Part shown: positions 7,273-15,852 of the stretch, one piece after another
Layout of the letters: the number at the start of each line of letters is the position of its first letter
How positions within the stretch are numbered: position 1 is the stretch's first letter
Source of the DNA: Ruminococcaceae bacterium UBA6353
GTDB lineage: Bacteria; Bacillota; Clostridia; Oscillospirales; Acutalibacteraceae
Assembly (NCBI GenBank): GCA_002437905.1
Contig: DJRT01000009.1
Coordinates: 1 to 64,000 of the forward strand
Reading direction: 5' to 3'
Length of the DNA: 64,000 bases
The notes under the pieces: model-generated
What the model saw: only the letters and a program-made list of their open reading frames with translations
What the model was told of the DNA's origin: nothing
The model's database searches: none
Program-made: the position numbers and the translations under genes

Positions 7273-8762
7273 AACAACGGCCGGATGAGATCAGCCATAT
7301 TATCAAAGAGCAGATCAGGCACTATGAGGATCGCATTGAAATGGTGGAGACCGGCACCGTTATTCTGGTGGGCGACGGTATTGCGCGGGTATACGGCCTG
7401 CGCGGCTGCATGGCCGGTGAGCTGCTGGAATTTGACGGCGGCAGCTTCGGCATGGCGCAGAACCTGGAGGAAGAAACGGTCTCTGTTGCCATCCTCTCCG
7501 ACCGCAGCGATATCCGCGAGGGCACGGCAGTGCACCGCACCGGGCGCGTGGTGAGCGTGCCGGTGGGCGAGGCGCTGCTGGGGCGTGTGGTCAATGCGCT
7601 GGGTGAGCCGATCGACGGCAAGGGGCCGGCAGTGTGCACCGAGGCCCTGCCCATCGAGGCAGAGGCCCCCGGCATTATCGAGCGCAAGAGCGTATCGGTG
7701 CCGCTGCAGACCGGTATCAAGGCCATTGACAGTATGATCCCGATCGGCCGCGGCCAGCGTGAGCTGATTATCGGCGACCGCCAGACCGGTAAGACCGAAA
7801 TTGCGGTGGATACCATCATCAACCAGAAAAACAGCGATGTGCTGTGCATTTATGTCGCTATCGGGCAGAAGGCTTCTTCGGTGGTGCAGCTGGCGGGTGA
7901 ACTGACCCGCGCCGGCGCCATGGAGTATACCATCATCGTGTCCGCCAGCGCCTCGGACAGCGCGCCGCTGCAGTACATTGCCCCCTATGCGGGCTGCGCC
8001 ATGGCGGAATACTTCCGTAAGCAGGGACGGGATGTGCTGATCATCTATGATGACCTGTCCAAGCACGCTGTGGCCTACCGGGCACTTTCCCTGCTGATCC
8101 GGCGGCCGCCGGGCCGCGAGGCCTACCCCGGTGATGTGTTCTACCTGCATTCCCGCCTGCTGGAGCGGGCGGCGTGCGTTGCACCGGAGTATGGCGGCGG
8201 TTCCATCACGGCACTGCCGATCATCGAGACGCAGGCGGGTGATGTGTCCGCCTATATCCCGACCAATGTCATTTCCATCACGGACGGGCAGATCTTCCTG
8301 GAGACCGAATTGTTCCATGAGGGCATTATGCCGGCAATCAATCCCGGTATTTCGGTCAGCCGCGTGGGCGGTTCCGCCCAGCTGAAATCCATGAAGAAGG
8401 TGGCCGGTGAGCTGAAGCTGCTGTATTCGCAGTATCGTGAGCTGCAGTCCTTTGCCCAGTTTGGCAGTGACCTGGATGCGGATACTAAGGCGCGTCTGGC
8501 ACTGGGCGACCGCATTGTGGAAGTGCTCAAGCAGAACCGCAACAGCCCGGTCACCGTTGGCTGCCAGGTGGCGATCATTTATGCCGTCACCAAGGGCTAT
8601 CTGGACGCGGTGCCGGTGAATAAGGTGAAGGATTACGAGGCATGGCTGTATGACCAGCTGCTGCATGTGCAGCCGGAGCTGCACGCGCGGCTGGATGAGG
8701 GCCATTTTGACGACGCGGATGTGGAGGGCCTGAAGGCGCTTCTGTCCACATGGCAGGGGTGA
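7269..8762 (+). CDS. atpA: F0F1 ATP synthase subunit alpha
   Basis: 497 residues. This is the non-catalytic nucleotide-binding subunit of F1. The beta-barrel domain is at about 25-95, the Walker A motif GDRQTGKT at 169-176, and PAINPGISVSRVGGSAQ carries the alpha-specific arginine-finger region (SVSRVG). The C-terminal helical domain is complete. The start overlaps the atpH stop by four bases and atpG follows after four bases. Confidence 0.98.
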   Translation: MKQRPDEISHIIKEQIRHYEDRIEMVETGTVILVGDGIARVYGLRGCMAGELLEFDGGSFGMAQNLEEETVSVAILSDRSDIREGTAVHRTGRVVSVPVGEALLGRVVNALGEPIDGKGPAVCTEALPIEAEAPGIIERKSVSVPLQTGIKAIDSMIPIGRGQRELIIGDRQTGKTEIAVDTIINQKNSDVLCIYVAIGQKASSVVQLAGELTRAGAMEYTIIVSASASDSAPLQYIAPYAGCAMAEYFRKQGRDVLIIYDDLSKHAVAYRALSLLIRRPPGREAYPGDVFYLHSRLLERAACVAPEYGGGSITALPIIETQAGDVSAYIPTNVISITDGQIFLETELFHEGIMPAINPGISVSRVGGSAQLKSMKKVAGELKLLYSQYRELQSFAQFGSDLDADTKARLALGDRIVEVLKQNRNSPVTVGCQVAIIYAVTKGYLDAVPVNKVKDYEAWLYDQLLHVQPELHARLDEGHFDDADVEGLKALLSTWQG

Positions 8763-8766
8763 GTGC

Positions 8767-9567
8767 ATGGGAGCGGATATTAAGACCCTGCGCACCCGGA
8801 TCCGGAGCGTGGATTCGACCATGCACCTGACCAAGGCCATGGGGCTGGTGGCTTCCTCCAAGATCCGCCGGGCCAATGACCAGATGCAGAAGGGACGCCA
8901 GTATGCGGCGGCGATGGAGCAGGCGGTGCATCTGCTGACCACCTGCGATGAATGCCGCCGCAGCCCCTACATGCGTCCGGTGCCGCCGGACGGCGTGACC
9001 CGGCTGATTGTGATCGCCGGTGACCGCGGCCTGGCTGGCGGCTATAATGCCAATGTGTTCCGGCTGATGCGGGAATACCCCGATGTGCAGATCACGGCCA
9101 TCGGCAAGCGTGCCTGTGACCGCTATGGGCAGCCGTTTATCTCGTCCGAGACCTTTTCCTATGCCGATGCCCGGCGGATGGCCGGGGAGCTGTGCGCGGA
9201 GTTTACCGCGGGGCGGCTGGACCGGCTGGGTATCGTGTGCACGCAGTATGTGTCCATGATGAGCCAGACGGCCGAGGTGCGCTGGGTGCTGCCGCTGCAG
9301 GCGGACGGCGCGGCGGCCAATGCCGCCGTCATTTTTGAGCCGGATGAGCGCACAGTGCTGGATGCGGCGGTGCCGGATTATGTGGCCGGTGTGCTGATCG
9401 CAGTCGTGCGGGAAAGCTTTGCCAGTGAGGTGGCCGCCCGCCGGGTGGCCATGGATTCGGCCGGCAAGAATGCCCAGGCTATGATCGACGATTTGCGGCT
9501 GCAGTATAACCGCGCACGGCAGAGCACCATCACCCAGGAGATCACGGAGATCGTAGCCGGCTCCTGA
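8767..9567 (+). CDS. atpG: F0F1 ATP synthase subunit gamma
   Basis: 266 residues, slightly shorter than usual (about 285-300). Gamma is the central rotating shaft between the c-ring and the alpha3beta3 hexamer. The N-terminal helix starts ADIKTLRTRIRSVDSTMHLTKAM, and the C-terminal helix ends ARQSTITQEITEIVAGS, the conserved gamma terminus. The central Rossmann-like domain appears trimmed. Confidence 0.95.
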   Translation: MGADIKTLRTRIRSVDSTMHLTKAMGLVASSKIRRANDQMQKGRQYAAAMEQAVHLLTTCDECRRSPYMRPVPPDGVTRLIVIAGDRGLAGGYNANVFRLMREYPDVQITAIGKRACDRYGQPFISSETFSYADARRMAGELCAEFTAGRLDRLGIVCTQYVSMMSQTAEVRWVLPLQADGAAANAAVIFEPDERTVLDAAVPDYVAGVLIAVVRESFASEVAARRVAMDSAGKNAQAMIDDLRLQYNRARQSTITQEITEIVAGS

Positions 9568-9612
9568 GGCGCGTGACGATCACCTTTGCAGTTAAAAAAG
9601 GAGGAAATACGA

Positions 9613-11013
9613 ATGGCGCAACAATCAACCGGCCGCGTGGTGCAGGTTATGGGTCCTGTGGTGGATGTGCGTTTTGAAGACGGCACGCTGCCCTCGCTGA
9701 ACAATGCCCTGACCGTACCGGTCGGCGACCGCACCCTGACGGTGGAGGTGGCGCAGCATATCGGCGACAGCACGGCGCGCTGCATCGCCATGGACTCCAC
9801 CGACGGCCTGACGCGCGACACCCCCGTGACCGATACCGGGCACCCCATTCAGGTGCCGGTGGGCAAACAGACCCTTGGCCGGATATTCAATGTGCTGGGT
9901 GAGCCGGTGGATAATCTGCCGGCCCCGGCCGATGCGGAGCACTGGGATATTCACCGCCAGGCGCCCGCCTTTGATGAGCTTTCCACCTCGACCGAGATCC
10001 TGGAGACCGGCATCAAGGTTATCGACCTGCTGTGCCCCTATTCCAAGGGCGGCAAGATCGGCCTGTTCGGCGGTGCCGGCGTGGGCAAGACGGTGCTGAT
10101 CATGGAGCTGATCAACAACATTGCCAAGCAGCACGGCGGCCTGTCGGTGTTCACCGGCGTGGGTGAGCGTACCCGTGAGGGCAACGACCTGTATAATGAG
10201 ATGAAGGAGTCCGGCGTGCTGTCCAAGACCTCGTTGGTCTATGGGCAGATGAACGAGCCGCCGGGAGCCCGCATGCGGGTGGCACTGTCCGGCCTGACGA
10301 TGGCGGAATATTTCCGCGACAGCGAGGGGCAGGATGTGCTGCTGTTCATTGATAACATCTTCCGCTTCACACAGGCCGGCAGCGAGGTTTCGGCTTTGCT
10401 GGGGCGGATGCCCTCGGCGGTGGGCTATCAGCCCACCCTGGCCAATGAGATGGGCGCTCTGCAGGAGCGCATTACCTCAACGAAAAAAGGCTCCATCACC
10501 TCGGTGCAGGCGGTATATGTGCCGGCGGATGACCTGACCGACCCGGCGCCGGCCACCACCTTTGCCCACCTGGATGCTACCACGGTGCTTTCCCGTGCAA
10601 TCTCTTCCCAGGGTATTTACCCGGCCGTGGATCCGCTGGAGTCTACCAGCCGCATCCTGTCGCCGGACATCCTTGGCGAGGAGCATTATGCCGTGGCCAA
10701 GGAGGTGCAGCGGATCCTGCAGCGCTATAAGGAGCTGATGGATATTATCGCCATCATGGGCATGGATGAGCTGTCGGATGAGGACAAGCTGCTGGTGCAG
10801 CGGGCCCGCAAGCTGCAGCGCTTCCTTTCCCAGCCCTTTGATGTATCGGAGAAATTTACCGGTATCCCCGGCACCTATGTGCCGCTGGCGGAGACCATCC
10901 GCGGCTTTAAGGAGATCATTGAGGGCAAGCATGATGACCTGCCGGAGTCGGCTTTCCTGTTTGTCGGCACCATTGATGAGGCCGTGGCAAAGGCCAAAGG
11001 GGCGACGGCATGA
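9613..11013 (+). CDS. atpD: F0F1 ATP synthase subunit beta
   Basis: 466 residues. This is the catalytic subunit that makes or hydrolyses ATP at the alpha/beta interface. The ATG at 9613 is chosen over an upstream in-frame codon at 9586 because AAAGGAGG (9597-9604) fits it. The Walker A motif is GGAGVGKT (153-160). The catalytic glutamate lies in GERTREGNDLY, Walker B in DVLLFIDNIFRFTQAGSEVSALLGR, and the DELSDEDKLLVQRARK catch loop is present. The stop overlaps atpC by four bases. Confidence 0.98.
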   Translation: MAQQSTGRVVQVMGPVVDVRFEDGTLPSLNNALTVPVGDRTLTVEVAQHIGDSTARCIAMDSTDGLTRDTPVTDTGHPIQVPVGKQTLGRIFNVLGEPVDNLPAPADAEHWDIHRQAPAFDELSTSTEILETGIKVIDLLCPYSKGGKIGLFGGAGVGKTVLIMELINNIAKQHGGLSVFTGVGERTREGNDLYNEMKESGVLSKTSLVYGQMNEPPGARMRVALSGLTMAEYFRDSEGQDVLLFIDNIFRFTQAGSEVSALLGRMPSAVGYQPTLANEMGALQERITSTKKGSITSVQAVYVPADDLTDPAPATTFAHLDATTVLSRAISSQGIYPAVDPLESTSRILSPDILGEEHYAVAKEVQRILQRYKELMDIIAIMGMDELSDEDKLLVQRARKLQRFLSQPFDVSEKFTGIPGTYVPLAETIRGFKEIIEGKHDDLPESAFLFVGTIDEAVAKAKGATA

Positions 11014-11273
11014 ACGCGTTCAGGCTGACCGTCTCCTCCCCGGACGGCGATCTTTTCGATGGGGAGGCCACCTTCCTCGCTCTGCGGGGGACAGAGGGTG
11101 AGCTGGCGATCATGGCGGGGCATGTGCCCTTTGTTACAGCTGTGGCGCCCGGCGCCTGTACGCTGGAGCTGCCGGACGGCAGTGTGCGCGGGGCGCAGAT
11201 GCAGGATGGGCTGCTGACCGTAGCAGCCGATCGGGTGACGCTGCTTTCCGGCAGCTTTGCCTGGGAGAAATAA
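11010..11273 (+). CDS. atpC: F0F1 ATP synthase subunit epsilon, beta-sandwich domain only
   Basis: Only 87 residues; typical epsilon subunits have about 130-140. The sequence covers the N-terminal beta-sandwich (FRLTVSSPDGDLFDGEATFL, GTEGELAIMAGHVPFVT, the GLLTVAADRVTLLSG end) that binds gamma and the c-ring. The two-helix C-terminal domain, which in many bacteria inhibits ATP hydrolysis and can bind ATP, is absent. The stop codon is followed at once by a clean terminator, so this appears to be the natural end rather than a frameshift. Confidence 0.93.
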   Translation: MNAFRLTVSSPDGDLFDGEATFLALRGTEGELAIMAGHVPFVTAVAPGACTLELPDGSVRGAQMQDGLLTVAADRVTLLSGSFAWEK

Positions 11274-11317
11274 AAAACAGCGCGTATAGATTGACGAGAT
11301 CTATACGCGCTGTTTTT
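11274..11317. terminator. Bidirectional terminator of the atp operon
   Basis: A perfect 14-bp stem (11278-11291 with 11299-11312) is flanked by AAAA on the left and TTTTT on the right. It also serves the convergent isomerase-like gene. Confidence 0.92.
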
Positions 11318-11333
11318 ACTGTTTGCTTTTTGC

Positions 11334-12143
11334 TTATTTCTCCAGCAGGTGCGCCTTGATGTAGTCGGCGCTCATTTTGATGGACTCCATCGGCTTGCCG
11401 GTGGAATACACCTCGTCCTCTACCACAAAGTATTTCACACCGCATTCTTCGCCCGTGCGGATAATGCCGGGGAAATTCATATTGCCGCGGCCGATCTCAA
11501 TGCGCTGCGGGCCGTGGTGCTGCTCGTTCCACTCGCCGATAAAGGGATACACATGGTCGGCCTCCACATCCTTCAGGTGGATAATGTTGATGCGCCCGCG
11601 CAGCTCCTCAATCAGCGCCCGCACATCCACGCCGGCCAGCTGCGTCCAGGCCACATCCAGGTTGAAGCAGGTGGTTTCGGGATCCAGCCCTTCCTTGAGG
11701 TAGTCAAACATGGTTTTGCCCTCGTAGGCCTTGAACCGATTGGAAAACTCAAAGGAATGGTTGTGGTAGGAAAGCACCATGCCATAGGTGGCATAGATCT
11801 TCGCCATCTCGTTGAACTTGGCGATGAAGCCCTGCAGCTCCTCCAGCGTATTGCAGGGGTGGCCGCCGATGCCGATCTCGTTGGTGCCGAGGATGCGGTG
11901 GTAATTCACCGTACCCTCCACATCCTCGCAGATGCGTTCCCAGCTGTAGTGGGTACCGACGATGCGGATGCCGCACTCATCGGCGTAGGCGCGGAATTGT
12001 TCGGGGGATATGTAATCGTAGGTGCCGGCGGTCTGCGCCTGCGTGTAGCCGCACTGCTGCATCCAGCGGAACGCGGCCAGGGTGCTCTCGGCTGTTGTGA
12101 ATTCCTGGCCAATGGACCAGAGCTGTAAACCAAATTCTTTCAT
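11334..12143 (-). CDS. Sugar phosphate isomerase/epimerase-like TIM-barrel protein
   Basis: 269 residues of the xylose isomerase-like (AP endonuclease family 2) TIM-barrel superfamily. Conserved metal-binding positions are visible: GTHYSWE, the HNHSFEF motif, CFNLDVAW, NIIHLKDVE with the His-Leu-Lys-Asp signature, and VVEDEV near the C-terminus. Such proteins isomerise or epimerise sugars or inositols in the cytoplasm; the substrate cannot be told from sequence. AAGGAGG precedes the ATG. It sits alone between the atp terminator and the divergent HAD gene. Confidence 0.8.
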   Translation of the reverse strand: MKEFGLQLWSIGQEFTTAESTLAAFRWMQQCGYTQAQTAGTYDYISPEQFRAYADECGIRIVGTHYSWERICEDVEGTVNYHRILGTNEIGIGGHPCNTLEELQGFIAKFNEMAKIYATYGMVLSYHNHSFEFSNRFKAYEGKTMFDYLKEGLDPETTCFNLDVAWTQLAGVDVRALIEELRGRINIIHLKDVEADHVYPFIGEWNEQHHGPQRIEIGRGNMNFPGIIRTGEECGVKYFVVEDEVYSTGKPMESIKMSADYIKAHLLEK

Positions 12144-12258
12144 GGGGGGACCTCCTTCATTATGGTAGCCCCATCATAAAGCAATCGCCGGCGTGTGTCA
12201 AGGGGGAATTTTCCTGCATTTTACGCAGATTTTTCTATGCAAGCGGAAAATTATATGC

Positions 12259-12264
12259 TATACT
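12259..12264 (+). promoter_or_regulatory. -10 element of the HAD phosphatase gene
   Basis: TATACT with no good -35 at 17 bp (TATGCA at 12236-12241). The predicted start site falls at the first bases of the 12269-12310 inverted repeat. Confidence 0.5.
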
Positions 12265-12268
12265 GAAA

Positions 12269-12310
12269 ATATCATCGACAGGCGTATATGCCCTTGCCGG
12301 TCGATGATAT
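12269..12310 (+). repeat. Perfect 11-bp inverted repeat in the leader of the HAD gene
   Basis: ATATCATCGAC (12269-12279) and GTCGATGATAT (12300-12310) are exact inverse complements around a 20-base loop that contains a further GGC/GCC pair. It begins next to the predicted transcription start. It could be an operator or a 5' leader hairpin. No U-run follows. Confidence 0.65.
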
Positions 12311-12338
12311 GAAGCTTAAACATACAGGAGGAAGCAAT

Positions 12339-13139
12339 ATGCTGGATTTCAATGCGAAAAAAGGCTTTATATGTGATATGGACGGTGTCATCTACCACGG
12401 CAACCGTGTTCTGCCCGGTGTGGCGGAGTTTATCAACTGGCTGCATGAGGAGAAAAAGGAGTACCTGTTCCTGACCAATAACAGCGGCTATACCCCGCGT
12501 GAGCTGCACCAGAAGCTGGCGCGTATGGGGCTGGATGTGCCGGAATGCCACTTCTATACCAGCGCACTGGCTACGGCGGCGTTTCTGAGTGAACAGGCGC
12601 CCGGCTGTTCGGCGTATGTGATCGGCGAGGCGGGGCTGTTCAACGCCCTGTACGATGTCGGTATCACCATGAATGATGTGAATCCCGACTATGTGGTGGT
12701 GGGCGAGGCCAAGGCCTATTCCCTGGACACCCTTACCAAGGCGACCAACCTGGTGCTGGGCGGCGCCAAGCTGATCGGCGCCAATTCGGATGTTTCCGGC
12801 CCGATCGAGAACGGCATTGCCCCGGCCTGCCGGGCGCTGGTGGCGCCCATTGAGATGGCCACCGGCAAGCAGGCCTATTTCTGCGGCAAGCCGAACCCGC
12901 TGATGATGCACACCGGCCTGCGCCTGCTGGGCTGCCATTCGGCCGAGGCGGCCATCATCGGCGACCGCATGGATACCGATGTCCTCTCCGGGCTGGAGAG
13001 CGGTATCTCCACCGTGCTGGTGCTGTCGGGTGTCTCCACCCGGCGGACGCTGGACACCTATGCCTACCGCCCGAGTGTGGTGCTGGATGGCGTGGGGGAT
13101 ATTGTTACCGCCGCCCACGCAGCCAAAAAGGCCAACTGA
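12339..13139 (+). CDS. HAD-superfamily phosphatase, NagD-like (subfamily IIA)
   Basis: 266 residues from an ATG preceded by AGGAGGAAG. Motif I is DMDGV (13-17) with the nucleophilic Asp13; motif II is LFLTNNSG; motif III is the lysine in FCGKPNP; motif IV is IGDRMDTDV. The large alpha/beta C2 cap between motifs II and III is typical of NagD/AraL/p-nitrophenylphosphatase enzymes, which dephosphorylate nucleotides or sugar phosphates. The exact substrate is not predictable. It is monocistronic between a structured leader and a terminator. Confidence 0.88.
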   Translation: MLDFNAKKGFICDMDGVIYHGNRVLPGVAEFINWLHEEKKEYLFLTNNSGYTPRELHQKLARMGLDVPECHFYTSALATAAFLSEQAPGCSAYVIGEAGLFNALYDVGITMNDVNPDYVVVGEAKAYSLDTLTKATNLVLGGAKLIGANSDVSGPIENGIAPACRALVAPIEMATGKQAYFCGKPNPLMMHTGLRLLGCHSAEAAIIGDRMDTDVLSGLESGISTVLVLSGVSTRRTLDTYAYRPSVVLDGVGDIVTAAHAAKKAN

Positions 13140-13159
13140 ACACCATAAACAGAAACCGA

Positions 13160-13187
13160 AAAAACGCCGGAGCCCCCGGCGTTTTTT
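13160..13187 (+). terminator. Intrinsic terminator after the HAD gene
   Basis: ACGCCGG/CCGGCGT stem (13164-13170, 13176-13182) followed by TTTTTT. Confidence 0.85.
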
Positions 13188-13191
13188 CTGC

Positions 13192-13248
13192 CTTAAAGAA
13201 ATCTTAAAGGCTTTGCCGCTTTTTTCTTAAAGCGGCCGCCCCTATAAT
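13192..13248 (+). promoter_or_regulatory. Two-component operon promoter with three CTTAAAG direct repeats
   Basis: CTTAAAG occurs at 13192-13198, 13203-13209 and 13226-13232, with spacings of 11 and 23 bp, about one and two helical turns. The -10 TATAAT is at 13243-13248. The position where a -35 would lie (13220-13225, TTTTTT) is poor. This is the arrangement expected for an OmpR-family regulator activating or repressing its own promoter. Confidence 0.65.
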
Positions 13249-13273
13249 AGAACCTGTGAGGAGGAAAAACACC

Positions 13274-13990
13274 ATGGCTGACACGACCATTTTGATCTGC
13301 GATGACGAAAAGGACATTGTATCCGCACTGAAGATCTATCTGGAGGCGGAGGGCTACCGCACCCTGGCGGCCTATGATGGGCAGCAGGCACTGGAGCTGC
13401 TGGAAAGCAACAGCGTGCAGCTGGTGCTGATGGATGTGATGATGCCGCGTATGGATGGCATCACGGCCATCGCCCGGCTGCGGGAACAGCACAATCTGCC
13501 GGTGATCCTGCTGACGGCCAAGGGTGAGGATACCGACAAGGTGCTGGGACTGAATGTGGGGGCGGATGACTATGTGGTGAAGCCCTTTAACCCGGTGGAG
13601 CTGCTGGCGCGGGTGCGTTCGCAGCTGCGGCGGTATATGCGGCTGGGCAGCTGCCCGGCTGCGCCGGCGCAGCCGGGGGAATGTGCCGTTGGCGGCCTGT
13701 GGCTGGATGACCGCGCCAAGCAGGTGCGGCTGGAGGGGGAGCCGGTCAGCCTGACCCCCACGGAGTACGAGATCCTCAAGCTGCTGATGCAGCACCCCGG
13801 CGAGGTGCTTTCCCCCAAGGAAATCTACCGCCGGGTATGGAAGGGCGACCCGCTGGGCAGCGAGGGCACCGTGGCGGTGCATATCCGCCATCTGCGGGAG
13901 AAAATCGAGATCGACCCGGCGGATCCGCGCTACATCAAGGTGGTGTGGGGGCAGGGATATATGCTGGCGAAGGACCGGCAGGAAGCATGA
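13274..13990 (+). CDS. OmpR/PhoB-family response regulator
   Basis: 238 residues. The receiver domain (about 1-120) has the acidic pocket at Asp10-Asp11, the phosphoacceptor Asp54 in LVLMDVMMP, Thr in LLTAKG and Lys in VVKPFNP. The C-terminal winged-helix domain (about 140-236) has LTPTEYEILKLLM and the recognition-helix region GTVAVHIRHLREKIE. GAGGAAAAACACC precedes the ATG. The sensor kinase follows 11 bp downstream. The CTTAAAG repeats upstream are likely its own binding sites. VanR-like or general envelope regulators are the nearest style; the signal is unknown. Confidence 0.95.
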   Translation: MADTTILICDDEKDIVSALKIYLEAEGYRTLAAYDGQQALELLESNSVQLVLMDVMMPRMDGITAIARLREQHNLPVILLTAKGEDTDKVLGLNVGADDYVVKPFNPVELLARVRSQLRRYMRLGSCPAAPAQPGECAVGGLWLDDRAKQVRLEGEPVSLTPTEYEILKLLMQHPGEVLSPKEIYRRVWKGDPLGSEGTVAVHIRHLREKIEIDPADPRYIKVVWGQGYMLAKDRQEA

Positions 13991-14001
13991 GGTGACAAAC
14001 G

Positions 14002-15852
14002 ATGGTAGGAAAGAAATGGCGCAGCAGTCTGCCGGCCAAGGTGGCGGCGTTTCTGCTGGCGGTGCTGCTGTTTATTAGCGGCACGGTGCTGGTGGGCGGC
14101 ACGGTGGTGCTGCTGGCGCTGGGCGGCGAGGCCGGCACCCCGCAGGCGGCGCAGGAGGCTGTCGGTGAGATGCTGCTGGGGCAGATACATGAAAATTATT
14201 CACTTGAAATGATCGCATCCATCTGTCTTAACGGGGGCGACCCGTCGGAGCTGCTGCAGCCGGGCGTTGCCTACACGGTCAGGGACAGCAGCGGTAAGGA
14301 GCTGTATACAAGCTACCACGGGGAGGACTATGTGGCCAAGCTGACCGACACCGCCTGGTTCTACGGCGATGGTGAGGGCGCGTACGACACGGTCACGGTC
14401 ACGCGGTATCTGCTGAAGGATACGGCCGAGATGGGCTGGAGCCTGCAGCTGGTTGGACAGGCCGGCAGCTGGTACCGGCAGTGGCCGGCACGGCTGATCG
14501 GCGGCGGGGTGTGCCTGCTGCTGGCGCTGGTGTTGGTGATCTACCTGTGCTGTGCCGCCGGCTGGCGGCCGGAGGCGACGGCGCCGGTCTGCAATGCGGT
14601 GGACCGCATCCCGTTTGACCTGTACACGGTGCTTTGCGGCAGCCTGTTTGTGCTGTTATGTTATAGCTTTTCGGCGGTCATTAACGGCACATCGCTGTGG
14701 CCGATGCTGTGTGCAGCAGGCGTTGTATATATCCTTTTCGTTATACTCTTCTTGTTTTATACTCTCAGTTTTTCCACGCGGATCAAAACCCATACGCTGT
14801 GGCGCAATACCCTTATCGGGCGGCTGCTGCGGTGGCTGGGGACGGCGCTGCAGGGTCTGCCGCTGGTGTGGAAAACCGCGCTGGTGCTGGTGGGGGTTGC
14901 ACTGCTGGAATTTTTCCTGCTGATCACCGATAACAGCGTCGTGATCCTTTGGATGCAGGCGGTCATTATCCCCTTGGGCATCCTCTATGCCCTGGGGCTG
15001 CGGCGGCTGCAGACCGCCGCCCGGGAGATTGCCCAGGGCAATCTCAATTATTCCATTGATACCCGGTATATGAGCCCGGAGCAGCGCCGCACGGCGCAGC
15101 AGCTGGAGCATATCAGCGACGGAATATCCGGCGCGGTGGAGGCGCGGCTGAAAAGTGAGCGCTTCAAGACCGAGCTGATCACCAATATCTCGCACGATAT
15201 CAAGACCCCGCTGACCTCCATTATCAATTATGTGGATCTGCTGCAGAAGGAACAGCCGGAAAGCGAGAAAATGCAGGCGTATCTGGCGGTGCTGGAACGG
15301 CAGTCTGCCCGCATGAAAAAGCTGATCGAGGATCTGGTGGAGGCATCCAAGGCGTCCACCGGCAACCTGCCGGTGCATCCGGCCCCCTGCGGGCTGGCCG
15401 TGCTGCTGGAGCAGGCCGTGGGGGAATATACCGAAAAGGCGCAGGCGGCCGGGCTGGAGCTGCGGCTGGAGACCCCGCCGCAGCCGGTGACGGTGCTGGC
15501 GGACGGTAAACACCTGTGGCGGGTATTTGATAATCTGCTGAACAATGCCTGTAAGTACGCCATGCCCGGCACCCGGGTATATCTGGATCTCTGCACGGTG
15601 GGTGGCTGGGCGCAGATCACCTTCCGCAATGTCTCCCGTGCCCCGCTGAATATCAGCAGTGAGGAACTGATGGAGCGCTTTGTGCGCGGTGACAGCTCCC
15701 GCAATACCGAGGGCAGTGGGCTGGGTCTGGCGATCGCCCGCAGCCTGGTGGAGCTGCAGCACGGCCAGCTGGCGCTGACGGTGGACGGCGATCTATTCAA
15801 GGTGATCGTGACGCTGCCGCTGCTGCCGGCGCCGCCGGAGGCGGCACCATGA
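14002..15852 (+). CDS. Membrane sensor histidine kinase
   Basis: 616 residues. A membrane helix at about 12-40 is followed by an extracytoplasmic sensor region, then a cluster of membrane helices (about 155-340). The HisKA domain has the H-box FKTELITNISHDIKTPLTS with His398. The catalytic domain has the N-box NLLNNACKYA and G-box EGSGLGLAIA; a degenerate F/G2 region follows. It is the partner of the response regulator immediately upstream. Its stop overlaps the next gene by four bases (ATGA), tying it to a glycosyltransferase, so an envelope or polysaccharide stimulus is plausible but inferred. Confidence 0.95.
   Translation: MVGKKWRSSLPAKVAAFLLAVLLFISGTVLVGGTVVLLALGGEAGTPQAAQEAVGEMLLGQIHENYSLEMIASICLNGGDPSELLQPGVAYTVRDSSGKELYTSYHGEDYVAKLTDTAWFYGDGEGAYDTVTVTRYLLKDTAEMGWSLQLVGQAGSWYRQWPARLIGGGVCLLLALVLVIYLCCAAGWRPEATAPVCNAVDRIPFDLYTVLCGSLFVLLCYSFSAVINGTSLWPMLCAAGVVYILFVILFLFYTLSFSTRIKTHTLWRNTLIGRLLRWLGTALQGLPLVWKTALVLVGVALLEFFLLITDNSVVILWMQAVIIPLGILYALGLRRLQTAAREIAQGNLNYSIDTRYMSPEQRRTAQQLEHISDGISGAVEARLKSERFKTELITNISHDIKTPLTSIINYVDLLQKEQPESEKMQAYLAVLERQSARMKKLIEDLVEASKASTGNLPVHPAPCGLAVLLEQAVGEYTEKAQAAGLELRLETPPQPVTVLADGKHLWRVFDNLLNNACKYAMPGTRVYLDLCTVGGWAQITFRNVSRAPLNISSEELMERFVRGDSSRNTEGSGLGLAIARSLVELQHGQLALTVDGDLFKVIVTLPLLPAPPEAAP

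Noticed and set aside
6813..8942. 709-codon minus-strand frame opposite atpH-atpA
   Set aside because: Antisense to clearly conserved ATP synthase genes; no family motifs and no RBS.
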